This document shows positions 61,572 to 64,000 of a stretch of 64,000 nucleotides of DNA, piece by piece. Position 1 is the first letter of the stretch. Each line of letters opens with the position of its first letter. The stretch lies in the NCBI RefSeq assembly GCF_024714495.1, contig NZ_JAMZMJ010000005.1, positions 1-64,000 of the forward strand, in the 5' to 3' direction. Both the position numbers and the translations under genes were made by a program. The notes beneath the pieces were generated by a model that did not search any database, was not told the origin of the DNA, and saw only the letters and a list, made by a program, of their open reading frames with translations. This DNA is from Marinoscillum pacificum (GTDB lineage Bacteria; Bacteroidota; Bacteroidia; Cytophagales; Cyclobacteriaceae).

Positions 61572-64000
61572 ATGAAAATAAAAGTATTCTTACTTGCTGT
61601 TTTAAGCTTATTCATCAATTTCAATAATCAGGCTCAAAAAAAGAAAAAGTCTGAAGCTGGCAAATCCTATCCGGAAGAATTTTACGGAGGTTTAGAGTGG
61701 CGAAATATCGGTCCTTTTAGAGGGGGCAGATCTGCAGCGGTAACTGGTGTACCAGGAAAACCGAACCTTTACTATTTTGGATCTACAGGTGGTGGGGTCT
61801 GGAGAACAACAGATGCCGGAAGTACTTTTGAGAACATCTCTGATGGATATTTTGGAGGATCTATTGGTGCAGTTGCTGTAAGTGATTGGGATCCAAATGT
61901 CATCTATGTGGGTGGCGGAGAAAAAACAGTCCGTGGTAATGTATCCTACGGATACGGCATGTGGAAGTCTGTTGATGCAGGAAAAACCTGGTCAGAAATT
62001 GGATTAAAGAATTCGAGACATATCCCTAGAATCAAAATTCATCCTAAAAACCCTGATTTGGTTTATGCTGCGGTGCTAGGAGACCTGTTCAAACCAACAT
62101 CAGAAAGAGGAATATACCGATCTAAAGACGGTGGTCAATCCTGGGAACAAGTTCTCTTTGTCAATGAAAATGCTGGATTTGTAGACTTAGTGCTGGATCC
62201 TGCCAATCCTAGAATTCTTTATGCTTCTAGTTGGAGAATCCGAAGAACACCATACAGCTTGGAAAGTGGAGGTGAAGGATCCGCAATATGGAAAAGTACA
62301 GATGGTGGAGACACCTGGACTAACATTTCCAAAAATGAAGGTCTTCCTGGGGGAATCTGGGGGATTTCGGGAATTACTGTTTCCCCTGTCAATAATGAAA
62401 GAGTCTGGGCACTCATTGAAAACCAGAATGGCGGAGTTTATAGATCTGATGATGGTGGCAAAACCTGGAAAAAGACTAATAGCAGCAGATCTTTGAGACA
62501 AAGAGCATGGTATTACACCAGAATTTATGCGGATACTCAAGATGAAGATAAAGTCTATGTATTAAATGTAAACTATCATGTCTCAACAGATGGAGGCAGA
62601 ACCTTCGAATCAAGCAATGCTCCACACGGAGATCATCATGACTTATGGATTGATCCAGAGAATAATGAGCGAATGATCATTGGTGATGATGGAGGTGCAC
62701 AGATCTCATTTGATGCAGGTGAAAATTGGTCGACTTACCACAATCAACCTACATCACAGTTTTACAGAGTAGTAACAGACAATGCCTTCCCATACAGAAT
62801 CTATGGAGCACAGCAAGACAACTCAACAGTAAGAATTGCTCACAGAACATCGGGAAGATTTATTGGTGAATCTGATTGGGAATCTACTGCTGGTGGTGAA
62901 AGTGCTCACATTGCTGTAGATCCTACTAATGATGAAATTGTATATGGAGGAAGTTATGATGGCTATTTGACACGTTACAACCACGACACTGAGGAAATAC
63001 AAGCTGTAAATGTATGGCCAGATAACCCAATGGGTTGGGGTGCAGAAGGAATGAAATATCGTTTCCAGTGGAACTTCCCAATATTCTTCTCCCCTCACAA
63101 TCCAAAGAAAATCTACACTGCATCCAATCACTTGCACGCTTCTACCAACGGAGGACAATCATGGGATTTGATCAGTCCAGACTTAACGACCAACGACACA
63201 ACCAAATTAGGATCATCCGGTGGACCAATTACAAAAGACAATACATCTGTAGAATATTACTGTACCATTTTCGCTGCCGCAGAATCCCAGCACGAAGAAG
63301 GAGTTATTTACACCGGATCAGATGATGGGTTAATCCACATCACCAAAGATGGCGGTAAGAATTGGAAAAACATCACGCCTCCTGGCATGCCTAAATGGAC
63401 GATGATCAATAGCATTGAAATTGATCCATTCAACAAAGGAGGAATGCTATTCGCTGGCACCAGATACAAGTTTGGAGACTATCAGCCATACCTTTATAAG
63501 ACTTCAGATTATGGAGCTACCTGGACCAAAATCACTACAGGAATAGCTAATGATCACTTTACAAGAGTACTCCGTGCTGACCCAGAACGTCAAGGATTAC
63601 TCTATGCAGGTACTGAAACAGGAATGTATATTTCGTTTGACAGTGGACTTTCATGGAAACCTTTCCAAATGAATCTACCTATCGTTCCAATTACAGACTT
63701 GACGATTAAGAACAACAACCTTATTGCGGCTACACAGGGACGCGGATTCTGGATCATCGATGACCTCACTCCTCTTCATCAGTTGAATGACCAAGTAGTA
63801 CAATCCTCTGCTTACCTCTTTAAACCAATGGAGACATACCGAATGGGTGGCGGAAATGGCAGGACATCTAAAACGGCTGGAACTAACCATCCAGGAGGTG
63901 TACTTACCTATTTCTTCCTAAAGGATACTGCAGCGGTTGACACTGTTTCACTTTCTTATAAAGAAGCCAATGGATCGGTCATCAAAACCTTCAGCAATTA
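61572..64000 (+). CDS. Secreted BNR/sortilin-like beta-propeller protein (3' truncated by window)
   Basis: A coding frame runs from ATG 61572 to the window edge without a stop (809 codons). A signal peptide (MKIKVFLLAVLSLF...) is followed by LEWRNIGPFRGGRSAAVTGV and repeated Asp-box/BNR motifs such as STGGGVWRTTDAGSTF, YRSKDGGQSWEQ, WKSTDGGDTWTN and YRSDDGGKTWKK. This fits the VPS10/sortilin-like glycosyl-hydrolase-annotated proteins that are common in Bacteroidota, with a propeller fold. The true activity is unknown; many family members are annotated as hydrolases without proof. The C-terminus, possibly with a sorting domain, is beyond the window. Confidence 0.88.
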   Translation, partial: MKIKVFLLAVLSLFINFNNQAQKKKKSEAGKSYPEEFYGGLEWRNIGPFRGGRSAAVTGVPGKPNLYYFGSTGGGVWRTTDAGSTFENISDGYFGGSIGAVAVSDWDPNVIYVGGGEKTVRGNVSYGYGMWKSVDAGKTWSEIGLKNSRHIPRIKIHPKNPDLVYAAVLGDLFKPTSERGIYRSKDGGQSWEQVLFVNENAGFVDLVLDPANPRILYASSWRIRRTPYSLESGGEGSAIWKSTDGGDTWTNISKNEGLPGGIWGISGITVSPVNNERVWALIENQNGGVYRSDDGGKTWKKTNSSRSLRQRAWYYTRIYADTQDEDKVYVLNVNYHVSTDGGRTFESSNAPHGDHHDLWIDPENNERMIIGDDGGAQISFDAGENWSTYHNQPTSQFYRVVTDNAFPYRIYGAQQDNSTVRIAHRTSGRFIGESDWESTAGGESAHIAVDPTNDEIVYGGSYDGYLTRYNHDTEEIQAVNVWPDNPMGWGAEGMKYRFQWNFPIFFSPHNPKKIYTASNHLHASTNGGQSWDLISPDLTTNDTTKLGSSGGPITKDNTSVEYYCTIFAAAESQHEEGVIYTGSDDGLIHITKDGGKNWKNITPPGMPKWTMINSIEIDPFNKGGMLFAGTRYKFGDYQPYLYKTSDYGATWTKITTGIANDHFTRVLRADPERQGLLYAGTETGMYISFDSGLSWKPFQMNLPIVPITDLTIKNNNLIAATQGRGFWIIDDLTPLHQLNDQVVQSSAYLFKPMETYRMGGGNGRTSKTAGTNHPGGVLTYFFLKDTAAVDTVSLSYKEANGSVIKTFSN

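Overview
The window is chromosomal DNA of a member of the Bacteroidota, most likely a marine-type Cytophagales (Reichenbachiella/Fulvivirga/Ekhidna-like; this placement is inference). Evidence for the phylum: type IX secretion sorting domains (a type B domain on the giant adhesin, a type A domain on the peptidase), a PorP/SprF protein, a SusC/SusD pair with ECF sigma factor and FecR anti-sigma factor, A-rich rather than Shine-Dalgarno leaders, and several promoters of the Bacteroidota form TTTG-N19..23-TANNTTTG. GC content is moderate (about 40%). No tRNA, rRNA, insertion sequence, prophage or CRISPR array was seen.

Layout. 1-7505: 3' part of a giant SprB-like repeat adhesin plus its PorP/SprF partner. 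7632-9022 (minus): YvlD-type membrane protein, DinB-like protein, gamma carbonic anhydrase. 9135-9857: YceI lipoprotein. 9939-15063: tight operon miaB, sigma-54 activator, lptE, Lys/Glu-rich TPR protein, secG; then groES-groEL (16012-17969) behind a sigma-54-type promoter. 18091-27823 (minus): ECF sigma, FecR, SusC, SusD, and a secreted double-metallopeptidase with two discoidin domains. 28175-29611: three small envelope genes of unknown role. 29672-36162: SSS symporter, two tandem ATP-type PEP carboxykinases, methylglyoxal synthase, Tat-exported phosphoesterase. 36202-39789 (minus): etfB-etfA-bifunctional nuclease-nupC. 39867-41607: small TPR protein and hybrid histidine kinase. 41604-44182 (minus): dnaB and a quinone-reductase-like dehydrogenase. 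44373-45775: degenerate Mpl/Mur-ligase-like protein coupled to a DnaQ-type exonuclease. 45866-49899: OtsAB trehalose synthesis converging on a GH15 hydrolase. 50202-53699: K+ channel, lipoprotein, GPP34 protein, Na+/H+ antiporter. 53857-60944: PBP4-type carboxypeptidase and a tripartite RND efflux operon. 61101-61505: msrB. 61572-end: start of a BNR/sortilin-like repeat protein.

How the parts work together. Three regulatory stories stand out. (1) groESL carries a perfect GG-N10-GC sigma-54 promoter preceded by six TGTCAG/CTGACA boxes; the same box recurs upstream of the miaB operon, which encodes a sigma-54 activator with no sensor domain, suggesting an activator-to-chaperonin circuit plus autoregulation. 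(2) The sigma/FecR/SusC(STN)/SusD set is a cell-surface signalling system whose nearest enzyme is a peptidase rather than a glycosidase; that gene has its own operator-like palindromes. (3) Trehalose synthesis, GH15, K+ channel and Na+/H+ antiporter lie together, consistent with osmotic and ion homeostasis. The most unusual single gene is the 200-residue Mur-ligase relic at 44373, which has lost the ATP-binding loop. Functions are assigned from motifs and family knowledge only; no database search was possible.
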